From NCBI GenBank assembly GCA_029580855.1, contig JAKPQH010000061.1:1-64000 (forward strand): a stretch of 64,000 bases of DNA, written 5' to 3'. This DNA is from a bacterium. Its GTDB lineage: Bacteria; Methylomirabilota; Methylomirabilia; Methylomirabilales; 2-02-FULL-66-22. The notes beneath the pieces were generated by a model. That model saw only the letters and a list, made by a program, of their open reading frames with translations. It ran no database searches and was not told the DNA's origin. This document shows positions 40,685 to 49,164 of this stretch, piece after piece. The position numbers were made by a program, and so were the translations under genes. Position 1 is the first letter of the stretch; the number at the start of each line of letters is the position of its first letter.

Positions 40685-41176
40685 ATGAAGACGTTTTCCC
40701 CGCTCGCCGACGCCGAGTCCGTATTCCCCATCCTGTCCGACATCGCGCTCTTCGGGGGGATGTCCGAGCGGCAGCTGTCCGAGATCTGCCGATGGCTGGA
40801 GCAGGGCACATTCGCAAAAGGCGAGCACATCTTCCAGAAGGGCGACGACCCCTCGCACATCTACATCGTCACACGCGGCAAGATCGACTTATTCATCGTG
40901 GAGCAGGGCCTCGCCCTGCAAAAGAAGACGCTGGTGGCGGGGGATTGCTTTGGCGAGGCCTCGTTGATGTCCATGCAGAAGCACGCCGCCACCGCCCTCG
41001 CGCGCGAGGACAGCGACGTGATCGTCCTATCGACGCACGCGCTTCTCCGGCTACAAAAAGAGGACGCCGCGCTCTTCTCTCTGCTGATGATGAACATCGC
41101 CCGAGAGCTGGCGCGGCGTCTGAGGCTCACCGACGACATCTTGTTGCGGTGGATGCGGGCACGCGACAGCAGCTAG
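40685..41176 (+). CDS. Cyclic-nucleotide-binding domain protein
   Basis: A 163-residue protein consisting of one cNMP-binding beta-roll: LFGGMSERQLSEICRWLEQG, FAKGEHIFQKGDDPSHIYIVTRGKIDLF, AGDCFGEASLMSMQKHAATALA (phosphate-binding cassette with GEASL in place of GExAL) and LQKEDAALFSLL. There is no helix-turn-helix after the domain, unlike CRP/FNR regulators, so it probably works as a ligand-sensing partner. ATG 40685 is chosen; in-frame GTG codons lie just upstream. It ends nine bases before the convergent CsgG-like gene. Confidence 0.82.
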   Translation: MKTFSPLADAESVFPILSDIALFGGMSERQLSEICRWLEQGTFAKGEHIFQKGDDPSHIYIVTRGKIDLFIVEQGLALQKKTLVAGDCFGEASLMSMQKHAATALAREDSDVIVLSTHALLRLQKEDAALFSLLMMNIARELARRLRLTDDILLRWMRARDSS

Positions 41177-41185
41177 CCCGCGCGT

Positions 41186-42217
41186 TCACCGCGCGACGAG
41201 AACCTTCTTCACCCAGCCGCCCCCCTTGGCGGATTCGACGTTCAAGAATCCGTTCTGCTCCTTGCCCAGGAAGATCAGCTCCTCGCCCCGTGCCAGCGTG
41301 GCGACCGTATCGCTCTGGTCGGACGGCTGCGCCAACAGCTTCACGTTGGCAAGCTTCGGGCGGAGCACGTCGCCTTCGTTGAACACCGCGCCGGCCTTGG
41401 TGCGCTTGCCGGCTTCCTCGGCCAGCGAGGCCACGTCGCGCTGCAGGCTGGGGTTGCCGCGGACGGATCGCACGATGCCGTTGTAGTTGTCGGCGAGGCT
41501 GGCCGCCACCACCTTGCCCTCGTTGGTGTTGGCGTAACCACCCAGCGCCCCCGCCGCACCGCCGCCCGCCAGCAGCCCGCCGAGACGGAAGTCGGCTTTC
41601 TTCGCGCTGCCCTCGGCCGCGGCGACCTGGAGACTGGACCGGGCGTCGGCGAGCAACATGCTGGTCTGCGCCTCCTTGAACTGCAGCCCGCCCGCAAGCG
41701 CCCCGATGATATGCGCGCCGGGGAAGAGACCGCCGATGGCTCCGCCCACACCGCCCGCGTTATTCTCGGAGAACACCACCGCGGGGGTCAGCACAAAATC
41801 CGCCGTCACCATCTGCCCGCCGCCCATGTTGGATCCCTGACGCAGCTCCCCGGACGCCGCCAGCGCCCGTTCCTGCATCAAGTTCTGCATTCCGACGCCT
41901 CGCTCCACCACGAGGAAACAGTTGGACTGCTGGATCATCAACCGAATGAGGCCCGTGGGGGATCCCAGCTTGTAGCGGGCCAGTCCCGCCAACACGTGCG
42001 CCTGGGGCTCAACCACGGCCACGGTGCCCATGGGCTTGTCGCAGCGCTCGAGATCCGACGCGGCGTCCGACGCGCCGCTCGGTCCCGCCGACCCCTGAAC
42101 GGCGCTGCCGCCTTCGCCCTTTTTCATGTCCGTGATCCCCTGCGCGTGCACGCCCACGGCGGTGACAAGGATCCCGGCCAGAACGCCCACCGCGAGTAGA
42201 CCCGAAGCGATCTTCAT
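41186..42217 (-). CDS. CsgG-like secreted protein with C-terminal SH3 domain
   Basis: A 343-residue protein with a signal peptide (MKIASGLLAVGVLAGILVTA, cleavage near AHAQ), a CsgG/HfaB-like region (FLVVERGVGMQNLMQERAL, GQMVTADFVLTPAVVFSEN, a Gly/Ala-rich loop, TSMLLADARSSLQVAAAEGSAKKADF) and an SH3b domain at the end (LRPKLANVKLLAQPSDQ, GGGWVKKVLVAR). CsgG forms an outer-membrane secretion pore in curli export, but no curli gene is here and there is no lipobox Cys. GGGAGG precedes ATG 42217. Confidence 0.75.
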   Translation of the reverse strand: MKIASGLLAVGVLAGILVTAVGVHAQGITDMKKGEGGSAVQGSAGPSGASDAASDLERCDKPMGTVAVVEPQAHVLAGLARYKLGSPTGLIRLMIQQSNCFLVVERGVGMQNLMQERALAASGELRQGSNMGGGQMVTADFVLTPAVVFSENNAGGVGGAIGGLFPGAHIIGALAGGLQFKEAQTSMLLADARSSLQVAAAEGSAKKADFRLGGLLAGGGAAGALGGYANTNEGKVVAASLADNYNGIVRSVRGNPSLQRDVASLAEEAGKRTKAGAVFNEGDVLRPKLANVKLLAQPSDQSDTVATLARGEELIFLGKEQNGFLNVESAKGGGWVKKVLVAR

Positions 42218-42886
42218 GGTCAACGCCCTCCCTGTGTCCTCCGGACGGTCAGCAAACGCGACACCTTCACGCGGGCTCTCGCGCGGCACGCAGATCGGAC
42301 CCTCCTCGCCGCGGGATCGCCCCGTGGGGACTGTTGGCCGTTTGCGCGAGTCATGGGCATTCTTCCGGACACACGCGTCGACTCCACCTCGGAATGATAC
42401 GCGGCACCCGCCGGTGCCCCACGGTGCGGGCGCTCCGGACACGCCGCCCGCCTGACACAGACCATCTGCCAAACGCGGAAAGAGGCGAGGACGGCATCTG
42501 TGCCCCCACCAAACCCATCGTGGTGCGATGATTATCTCCAACCCATTCGATGTCAATACAAATCTCTCGTAAACAACGCCGACTCGCCGACCGACAAAAC
42601 GAAGATCGAAATACCGACCAAGACGCCTGTTGGGGTGATTTTCAACCGAACCGCGGGGTCCCCGGTCCGATGACGGCCCCGCCCGGGATGAGCCAAACGA
42701 CGTTCGACGGGAGGTGGAAAACCGGTCCGGCTGCCGTGAGCGGCGCACAAACCGTCACGCGGCCCACCGGCGCGGCACGGCCGAGCCGCGGGGCGGCGGC
42801 CGTCGGCGGCGATGGGACGTCGACGGCACCCGGGAAACCCGCCGCCCGAGTAGCGACGAGTCCAGGGAGTGTGTTAGAGTGAGCCC
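42218..42886. other. Long divergent intergenic region
   Basis: About 670 bases between the CsgG-like gene (minus) and the Mut7-C gene (plus). It is noticeably AT-richer around 42470-42660. A minus-strand promoter at 42529-42556 is the only element I can support; apparent open frames here lack codon structure and homology. Confidence 0.5.
42529..42556 (-). promoter_or_regulatory. Candidate promoter for the CsgG-like gene
   Basis: On the minus strand TTGACA (42556-42551) and TAATCA (42534-42529) lie 16 bases apart. The leader to ATG 42217 would be about 300 bases. Confidence 0.4.
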
Positions 42887-43378
42887 ATGGAATCGCGCCT
42901 GGAGCGGGACGACCCGCCCGCCGAACCCCTGCGGTTTGTCGCCGACGCCATGCTCGGGCGGCTGGCGACCTGGTTGCGCATCCTCGGGTACGATGTCGAA
43001 TATTCTCGCGGCGAGGATGCCGCGCTGATCGAACGGGCACGCGCGTCCGGGCGGATCCTGCTGACCCGCGACACCGGCATCGTCCGCCGCCGGAATGCGC
43101 CGCCCAACCTTTTCGTGCGGAGCGACCACGTCTCCGAGCAGCTGCGTCAGGTGGTCCAGGCCTTCCGGTTGGCGCCCGCGGACCCGTCGAGGCGCCGCTG
43201 CCCGCGTTGCAATGTGGTGGTGGAGGCGCGCACGAAGGCGGAGGTCTTCGGGCGCGTCCCGGAATTTGTGTGGAGCCGCCAGGACGCCTTCTGGGGCTGT
43301 CCGGCGTGCGGCCGGCTGTACTGGGCGGGGACGCACCGGCGTGGGATGGATGCCATGATCCGCGCTGCGATCACCTGA
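42887..43378 (+). CDS. Mut7-C RNase-domain protein
   Basis: A 163-residue protein with the Mut7-C (DUF82) PIN-like nuclease fold: FVADAMLGRLATWLRILGYDV, ILLTRDTGI with acidic residues, and a C-terminal zinc ribbon CPRCN...CPACGRLYW. Members are thought to be RNases; the biological target is unknown. It is followed within 30 bases by fmt, so a link to translation is possible. Confidence 0.88.
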   Translation: MESRLERDDPPAEPLRFVADAMLGRLATWLRILGYDVEYSRGEDAALIERARASGRILLTRDTGIVRRRNAPPNLFVRSDHVSEQLRQVVQAFRLAPADPSRRRCPRCNVVVEARTKAEVFGRVPEFVWSRQDAFWGCPACGRLYWAGTHRRGMDAMIRAAIT

Positions 43379-43404
43379 GACCCCATCGGGGTATGGGACG
43401 GACG

Positions 43405-44331
43405 ATGCGCATCGTCTTCATGGGCAGCCCGGATTTCGCGGTTCCCTCGCTGGATCGTCTGGTCGCGGACGATCACATCGTGGCGTTGGTGGTGACCCAG
43501 CCCGACCGGCCGGCCGGCCGGGGGCGCGGGGTGCGGCCGCCGGCGGTGAAACGGGCGGCGGAGCGGCACGGGTTACCGGTGGTGCAGCCCGAGCGCGTGA
43601 GCGACGCCGCCGTCCTCGAATCGCTGCGCGCGGCGCGGGCCGAGGCAGCCGTGGTGGTGGCGTTCGGCCAGTTTCTTCCGCGTGCCGTGCGCGAACTACC
43701 GCCGCTGGGCTGCATCAACCTCCACGCCTCGCTCCTCCCGAGATTCCGCGGGGCCGCCCCCATCCACCGGGCCGTCATGGCGGGGGAGACCGAGACGGGA
43801 GTCACCATCATGCGGGTCGAGGAGCGGATGGATGCCGGCCCCATCCTGCTCCAGCGCGCGACTCCGATCCGACCCGAAGACGACGCCGGAAGCCTCCACG
43901 ACCGACTGGCCGTGCTGGGGGCGGCGATCCTGGCGGAGGCGCTGTGTGTGCTGGCCGCCGGAGACGGACGCTGGATCCCGCAGGACGAATCCCGGGCCAG
44001 CCATGCGCCGAAACTCGGCGAAGCGGACTGCCGCGTGGAGTTCGCGGGAGACGCCGCCTCCTTGGTGAATCGCATCCGGGGGCTGGCGCCGGCGCCGGGG
44101 GCCTATGCGATCCTGGGAGACGGTCGGCGTCTGAGGCTCCTGAAGGCCGAGGCGCGGGAGGCTTCCGGTCCACCCGGTGTGGTCCTGGCCATCGAGGACA
44201 CCTCGGTCGTGGTCGGGACGGGTGCGGGCGCGGTGGCCCTGCGGGAGGTCCAGCCGGAAGGCAAGCGACGCATGACCGCCGCGGAGTTTGCGCGGGGGCG
44301 GCGGCTGGGGATAGGGGTGCGGTGTGTCTAA
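43405..44331 (+). CDS. fmt: Methionyl-tRNA formyltransferase
   Basis: Formylates initiator Met-tRNA. The protein (308 residues from this start) has RIVFMGSPDFAVPSL, QPDRPAGRGR, FGQFLPRAV, INLHASLLPRFRGAAPIHRAVMAGETETGVTIMRVEERMDAGPIL with the catalytic Asn/His/Asp region, and a C-terminal OB-like domain ending AEFARGRRLG. ATG 43393 (MGRTM) is an alternative start. The stop overlaps rsmB by eight bases. Confidence 0.95.
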   Translation: MRIVFMGSPDFAVPSLDRLVADDHIVALVVTQPDRPAGRGRGVRPPAVKRAAERHGLPVVQPERVSDAAVLESLRAARAEAAVVVAFGQFLPRAVRELPPLGCINLHASLLPRFRGAAPIHRAVMAGETETGVTIMRVEERMDAGPILLQRATPIRPEDDAGSLHDRLAVLGAAILAEALCVLAAGDGRWIPQDESRASHAPKLGEADCRVEFAGDAASLVNRIRGLAPAPGAYAILGDGRRLRLLKAEAREASGPPGVVLAIEDTSVVVGTGAGAVALREVQPEGKRRMTAAEFARGRRLGIGVRCV

Positions 44332-45694
44332 AGCCGCGGGGGCGGCGCGGGGGCGGCCCAGCGCGCGGCGGATCGCCCTGGACGTTCTCGGCCGGGTGGA
44401 TGCGACCGACGCCTTCGCTAATGCCCTTCTGGATGCCTGCCTGCAGCGCAGCGGGCTTCGCCGGCCCGACCGCGCCCTTGCGACCGAGCTGGTGTACGGC
44501 GTCCTGCGATGGCGGGGAATGTTGGACTGGCGACTGGCGCCCGTCCTGGATCGCCCGCTCGCCGTCCTGGACCCCGCGGTGCGCCGGCTGCTGCGTCTGG
44601 GGACGTATCAGTTGACCTGCCTCGACCGCATCCCGGATTTCGCGGCGGTGGACGAAACGGTGTCCCTGGCGCGCGAGGTGGGCGCGGGGCGGGCGTCGGG
44701 ATACGTGAATGCCGTCCTCCGCCGGGTCGCCGCCGCCCCCCCGCCTTCGGCGCCGGACCCGGCCGAGGATCCCCTGGCGTACTGGAACGGCCCCGGATCG
44801 CATCCGGCCTGGCTCGTGGCGCGATGGATGCGCCGGTTCGGCGGGGAGGAGGCCGCGGCGCTGATGGCGGCCAACAACCGCGTGCCGGCGTTGGTCGTCG
44901 TCGCCAACCGTCTCCGGGCGGCGCCCGACGAGGTGGAGCGGTTGCTGCGCGGGGCCGCGCCCGAGGTCGTCCCCGGACGGTATGCGCCCGGGGCCTTCGC
45001 GTGCCGGGGCGCCGGGGGTCCGCGCGACCTCCCCGGTTTCGCTCGCGGGTTGTTTGTCCCCATGGACGAGGCCGGCGCGCTCCCGGTCCTGGCCCTGGAT
45101 GTGGCTCCCGGGCAGCGGGTCCTGGACGCGTGCGCCGGCGGGGGCGGAAAGACGGCGCTGATCGCGGCGGCCGCCGGCCCGAAGGGCGACGTCTTGGCGC
45201 TGGATCGGAGCCCGCACGCAATTCGCCGCCTCGTCGAGGCGGCCGCCAGGTTAGGTCTTGCCACCGTGCACGCCACGCTTTACGATGCACGCTGGGCGGG
45301 TGGAGCCTGGGCCGGCCGGTTCCCTCGCGTCCTGCTCGACGCGCCGTGCACCGGTCTGGGGACGCTGCGCCGCCGGCCCGAGATCAAGTGGCGTCGCCGA
45401 CCGGAGGATCTGCCGCGCGCGGCCGCGCTCCAGACGGCACTGCTGGCAGGTGTCGCGGAAGCGGTGTCGTCGGGCGGCCTGCTGGTGTACAGCGTCTGCA
45501 GCCTGGAGCCGGAGGAAACGGACGAGGTGATCGACGCGTTTCTTGCCCGACACGCGGCATTCGCCCTGGAGGCGCCCGGACCCGATCTGGCCGCGTTCGC
45601 GGATCCGATGCGGCCGGGCATCCTGCGCGCCTGGCCGCACCGGCACGACACGGACGGGTTTTTCGTGGCCCGTCTACGACGGGGGGCGTCATGA
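44324..45694 (+). CDS. rsmB: 16S rRNA m5C967 methyltransferase
   Basis: Methylates C967 of 16S rRNA. The 456-residue protein has an N-terminal NusB-like helical domain (about 10-145, RIALDVLGRVDATDAFANALL), and a methyltransferase domain with LDVAPGQRVLDACAGGGGKTALI, LLDAPCTGLGTLRRRPEIKW and LLVYSVCSLEPEETDEV, where the two Cys are catalytic. It starts with GTG 44324 inside the end of fmt and ends with an ATGA overlap into the next gene. Confidence 0.95.
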   Translation: MSKAAGAARGRPSARRIALDVLGRVDATDAFANALLDACLQRSGLRRPDRALATELVYGVLRWRGMLDWRLAPVLDRPLAVLDPAVRRLLRLGTYQLTCLDRIPDFAAVDETVSLAREVGAGRASGYVNAVLRRVAAAPPPSAPDPAEDPLAYWNGPGSHPAWLVARWMRRFGGEEAAALMAANNRVPALVVVANRLRAAPDEVERLLRGAAPEVVPGRYAPGAFACRGAGGPRDLPGFARGLFVPMDEAGALPVLALDVAPGQRVLDACAGGGGKTALIAAAAGPKGDVLALDRSPHAIRRLVEAAARLGLATVHATLYDARWAGGAWAGRFPRVLLDAPCTGLGTLRRRPEIKWRRRPEDLPRAAALQTALLAGVAEAVSSGGLLVYSVCSLEPEETDEVIDAFLARHAAFALEAPGPDLAAFADPMRPGILRAWPHRHDTDGFFVARLRRGAS

Positions 45695-46437
45695 GGCCGC
45701 GCGGCCGGGACGCCGCGCCGCGTTACGGTTGCCTGTACCGCCTGATCCGGGCCGCCGCCGTGTGCGCCGGTCTGGCGGCGGTCGCCGCGGTTTCCGGCTA
45801 CGCGGCCATGCTGTGGTTTCTGGAAGCGGACAAGGTGGAAGTCCCCCGTGTCATCGGCCTGGACTCCGTGGCCGCCGAGGCCCTGATCGCGGAGGTCGGC
45901 CTTGCCCCCAGGGTGATCACCGAGGAATTCAGCACCGTCATCCCCAAAGGGCACGTCGCGCGCCAGCGCCCCGCCCAGGGAACGCGGCTGAAGCTGGGAG
46001 GCGAGGTCCGACTCATCGTCAGCCGGGGATCCGATCAGCTGACGGCCCCCGACCTGTCGGGTCTGACCCCCGCCCAGGCCGGACGCGTGCTGGCCGAAGC
46101 GGGGCTTGTCTTTGGCCCGGTGATCTCGATACATTCGGACGCGCATCGGCGGGACACCATCATTGCCCAGGAACCGCCGGGGGGCGCCACGGTGATCCGT
46201 GGCGCCACGATCCGGCTACTGGAAAGTCTGGGACCGCTGGAAGACATCGTCGTGGTCCCTGACCTGCGCGGCCGCGAAATGGTGGTCGCGGTGAATCTCC
46301 TGAAAGAGCTCCAGCTGGAAGCCCGGCTGAGTTTCTACGAGTCCATCGCCCAGGGCGGGTTTGTCATCGAACAGGACCCCGCGCCCGGTACCCAGATCAA
46401 GGTGGGCGGGCAGGTGCAGATCACCATCGGGGACTAG
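45691..46437 (+). CDS. Membrane-anchored PASTA-domain protein
   Basis: A 248-residue protein with a basic N-terminus, one membrane helix (about 20-46) and three PASTA domains outside: VEVPRVIGLDSVAAEALI, LTAPDLSGLTPAQAGRVLAE and VVVPDLRGREMVVAVNLLKE, each ending in a GxxV-type strand. PASTA units bind peptidoglycan precursors and usually form the sensor of Stk/PknB kinases or PBPs. Here no kinase domain is attached, so it probably recruits to the wall or has a partner elsewhere. AAGGAGG, 16 bases after its stop, serves rpe. Confidence 0.85.
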   Translation: MRPRGRDAAPRYGCLYRLIRAAAVCAGLAAVAAVSGYAAMLWFLEADKVEVPRVIGLDSVAAEALIAEVGLAPRVITEEFSTVIPKGHVARQRPAQGTRLKLGGEVRLIVSRGSDQLTAPDLSGLTPAQAGRVLAEAGLVFGPVISIHSDAHRRDTIIAQEPPGGATVIRGATIRLLESLGPLEDIVVVPDLRGREMVVAVNLLKELQLEARLSFYESIAQGGFVIEQDPAPGTQIKVGGQVQITIGD

Positions 46438-46452
46438 GACAAGGAGGCGCCC

Positions 46453-47175
46453 ATGGTCAAGATCGCGCCGTCCATCTTATCGGCGGACTTCGCCGTGCTG
46501 GGCGAAGAGATCGCCAAGGTCGAACCGGTTGCGGACCTGCTGCACGTGGATGTCATGGATGGCCACTTTGTTCCGAACCTGACCATCGGCCCGGTGGTGG
46601 TCGAGGCGATGCGCCGGCGGACGCATCTGCCGCTGGACGTCCACCTGATGATCCAGCACCCCGAGCGGTACCTTGCCGCGTTCGCCAAGGCGGGGGCCGC
46701 CTATCTCACCGTGCACGCGGAAGTGTGCCCGCATCTCCACCGGACGCTGCAGCAGATCCGCGAACTGGGCGTGAAGCCCGGCGTGGCCCTCAACCCCTCC
46801 ACCTCGCTCCACGCCGTGGAGCAAGTGCTCGATCAGGTGGACCTTGTTCTGCTCCTGTCGGTGAACCCGGGGTTCGGCGGACAGGCGTTCATTCCTTTGG
46901 TACGGAAGAAGATCGAGGGTATGCGCCAATGGTTGGAGCGCGTGCACCCGCGGCCCGAGTTGGAAGTGGACGGCGGCATCAAGCTGGATAATTGCCGGGA
47001 TGTCGCGGAGGCCGGCGCCAGCATCCTGGTGGCCGGCTCGGCGATTTTCGGCAACGCGGACCCGCGGGCGGCGGTGAACGAGTTTCGCGAGGCATTGAAC
47101 AGCCCGGCCGGGCGCGGCGCGGGCGGCACCGGGGGCGGTCTCCCGCCGGGCGAACCCCAGAGCCGCATCCGGTGA
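46453..47175 (+). CDS. rpe: Ribulose-phosphate 3-epimerase
   Basis: Interconverts ribulose-5-phosphate and xylulose-5-phosphate. The 240-residue TIM barrel shows APSILSADFAVLGEEI, LHVDVMDGHFVPNLTIGP (metal His and Asp), LDVHLMI, VLLLSVNPGFGGQAFI, and LEVDGGIKLDN with GSAIF. A Gly/Pro-rich tail of about 20 residues follows the usual end. AAGGAGG precedes ATG 46453. Confidence 0.95.
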   Translation: MVKIAPSILSADFAVLGEEIAKVEPVADLLHVDVMDGHFVPNLTIGPVVVEAMRRRTHLPLDVHLMIQHPERYLAAFAKAGAAYLTVHAEVCPHLHRTLQQIRELGVKPGVALNPSTSLHAVEQVLDQVDLVLLLSVNPGFGGQAFIPLVRKKIEGMRQWLERVHPRPELEVDGGIKLDNCRDVAEAGASILVAGSAIFGNADPRAAVNEFREALNSPAGRGAGGTGGGLPPGEPQSRIR

Positions 47176-47236
47176 CCGGCGCGCCGTCATCCCGGGTCCG
47201 TTCGGACGGTACTCTTTGCGCGAGAGGGGGTGGCTC

Positions 47237-47821
47237 ATGTCCATCCGCGTGGATTCCAGGACAGATGCCCTGATCGTCGTCGACGTTCAGCGCGATTTCT
47301 GCCCCGGCGGCGCGCTCGCTGTCCCGCGGGGGGACGAGGTGATTCCGGTGATCAACCGGCTCCTCGCCTTGACCGATTGGCTCACCGTCGCCACGCGGGA
47401 CTGGCATCCCGCCGATCACTGCTCTTTCACGGCCCAGGGTGGCGTCTGGCCGCCCCACTGCGTAGCCGAAACGGACGGCGCCGATTTCCATCCCGCCCTG
47501 GACCGATCGCGCATCCGCCACGTCGTCTCCAAGGCCGTCACCAGAGACGCCGAGGCGTATTCCGGCTTTCAGGGGACCGACCTGGCCGCCCTCCTGGCGT
47601 CGCATGGCATTCGGCGCGCCTTCGTCTGCGGGCTGGCCACCGACTATTGCGTGAAGGCAACCGCCCTGGACGCGCGGCGCGCGCGTCTGGAGGTCGTGGT
47701 GATCGAGGACGCCATCCGAGGGGTGGAGGTCAATCCCGGGGACTGCGCCAAGGCCATGGACGAAATGCGGGCATTCGCCGTCGTCCTGGCCCGCAGTGCC
47801 GACGTGACGCCGCGGCCATAG
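47237..47821 (+). CDS. pncA: Nicotinamidase
   Basis: Hydrolyses nicotinamide to nicotinate for NAD salvage. The 194-residue protein has the triad Asp in VVDVQRDFCPGGAL, Lys in VSKAVTRD and Cys in VCGLATDYCVKAT, plus the metal site DWHPADHCSF. ATG 47237 has AGGGGG upstream and gives a normal length. It is unlinked to the NAD synthetase genes at 18.9-20.6 kb but serves the same pool. Confidence 0.93.
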   Translation: MSIRVDSRTDALIVVDVQRDFCPGGALAVPRGDEVIPVINRLLALTDWLTVATRDWHPADHCSFTAQGGVWPPHCVAETDGADFHPALDRSRIRHVVSKAVTRDAEAYSGFQGTDLAALLASHGIRRAFVCGLATDYCVKATALDARRARLEVVVIEDAIRGVEVNPGDCAKAMDEMRAFAVVLARSADVTPRP

Positions 47822-47970
47822 ACGCCGCGGCAGGGGGTACGGGGGCTCGGCGGCGGAGCCGTGCCGCCCGCGCTCGGAACGATCCTGCTCCTCGGCGGTG
47901 CCCCCGGTCCCATGTTCGACGGACCCATACCCGCGTCGGTGAAACCGTGACTCCCACGAAAGGGCACACC

Positions 47971-48750
47971 ATGGAACTCACGACGACCCTGGCGAATACG
48001 GCACGGGAACTGGGAGCGAGCCTGGTGGGCGTCGCCCCCGTGGAGCGTTTCGACGGCGCACCGCCCGCGCATCACCCGACCGAACTGTTGCCGGGCGCGA
48101 AAGCGGTGATGACCTTCGGCATCCGGATCCTGGACCGGGTCATGGAGTGGCCGGAGCTACTCAAAGGCTCGCCGTTCTACCCCGAGCCGAAGCGGGCCGA
48201 GGCGCTCCGCGTGTGTCTGTACGAGAAATCGGGGTACGAGGTCATCAACGATCATCTGAATACCATCGCGCTTCGCGTCGCCACGCACCTGGAGGAGGCC
48301 GGATTCCCCTCCCTCTTCTTTCCGACCACCAACACCGGAGTGCCGGAGGAGTTTACCCGCATACCGGCCATGTTCTCCCAGCGCCACGCCGCGGTGCGGG
48401 CAGGCCTGGGTGAGTTCGGCCTGAACAACGTGGTTGTCACCGCCAGGTACGGCCCCCGGATTCGGTGGAATTCGGTGATCACAGCGGCCCCGCTCACACC
48501 CTCCCCGCTCCTCGCCGAGAAGACGTGCGATGGCCTCGCCTGCCTGGAGTGCGTGCGGCAGTGCCCTCACGGGGCGCTCAGCACGCTCCCCGAGGCTGCG
48601 GAGCAGGGAATCTGGCTGAACCCGCCTGCTCGGACCGACTGGAACACGTGTCGACGCAGCCGGTCGGTCACCGACTGCATGGGCCGCTGCCTGCGCGTCT
48701 GCCCGGCCGGCAGAACGCCCGCGAACGGCCGCAACGGACAAATCGCTTGA
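47971..48750 (+). CDS. QueG-related 4Fe-4S protein
   Basis: A 259-residue protein related to epoxyqueuosine reductase and reductive-dehalogenase-like families: FSQRHAAVRAGLGEFGLNN is the QueG-like corrinoid-side block and the ferredoxin region has CDGLACLECVRQCPHG with a further TDCMGRCLRVCPAG. It is shorter than QueG and lacks its C-terminal HEAT domain, so it is not simply QueG. The role is unknown. The stop overlaps a -35 element for a possible small RNA. Confidence 0.7.
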   Translation: MELTTTLANTARELGASLVGVAPVERFDGAPPAHHPTELLPGAKAVMTFGIRILDRVMEWPELLKGSPFYPEPKRAEALRVCLYEKSGYEVINDHLNTIALRVATHLEEAGFPSLFFPTTNTGVPEEFTRIPAMFSQRHAAVRAGLGEFGLNNVVVTARYGPRIRWNSVITAAPLTPSPLLAEKTCDGLACLECVRQCPHGALSTLPEAAEQGIWLNPPARTDWNTCRRSRSVTDCMGRCLRVCPAGRTPANGRNGQIA

Positions 48751-48778
48751 CGCCCGCGTCCCGCAGTGATACGTATCA
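48747..48778 (+). promoter_or_regulatory. Promoter with palindromic operator
   Basis: TTGACG (48747-48752) and TACGTA (48770-48775) are 17 bases apart. The -10 sits inside a perfect 12-base palindrome, TGATACGTATCA (48767-48778), of the kind bound by dimeric repressors. No gene follows before the terminator at 48917. Confidence 0.45.
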
Positions 48779-48781
48779 TCC

Positions 48782-48954
48782 CGGTCGCTGGGGAGAGACA
48801 CAGGTGCGGAACGCCCGATCGAGCGGGTTTTCGTTTTCCTTTTACTTTTGCCATGCGGGCGTCTGCCCGGCCGGCTCGAGGCGACGGATGAGCTAGACGA
48901 CAACCCATCCAACACCAAAGGCCACGGGGCAGACGATGCCCCGTGGCCTTTTTT
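48782..48954 (+). ncRNA. Candidate small RNA
   Basis: A promoter-like element, a palindromic operator and a strong intrinsic terminator enclose about 170 bases with no convincing coding sequence (the longest ATG frame is 12 codons without a ribosome site). This is the layout of an independently transcribed small RNA. It could equally be a leader whose downstream gene was displaced when the IS110 element entered. No known RNA family is recognised. Confidence 0.35.
48917..48954 (+). terminator. Intrinsic terminator
   Basis: AAAGGCCACGGGGC (48917-48930) pairs with GCCCCGTGGCCTTT (48938-48951) around a seven-base loop, followed by a T run to 48954. The A and T tracts would let it work in both directions. 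Confidence 0.9.
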
Positions 48955-49164
48955 GTTTTGTGCCCTGCAACCTATCCGCGGGGCGACGAAAAACAGCCCC
49001 ATGGAGACATCTCAGCGCGGGTCGAGCAAGAAGGTCCAGACGCAAGGCGGCGCGCCGCCGCCGGGGTACCCGGTCCGCGCGGTCCAGGCGTAGCGGCGGT
49101 ACGTCGCAGCGCGGGGCGAGGCAAGTCAACGCCGCAGCGACTGTGTTCCGTGTCAACCAGAATC

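Noticed and set aside
48816-48840. CCCG/CGGG hairpin followed by T runs as a second terminator
   Set aside because: The stem is only four base pairs; the strong terminator at 48917 is a better end.
48567-48908. Minus-strand small protein beginning MAKVKGKRKPARSG
   Set aside because: It runs antisense into the Fe-S gene, has no ribosome site and no recognisable domain.
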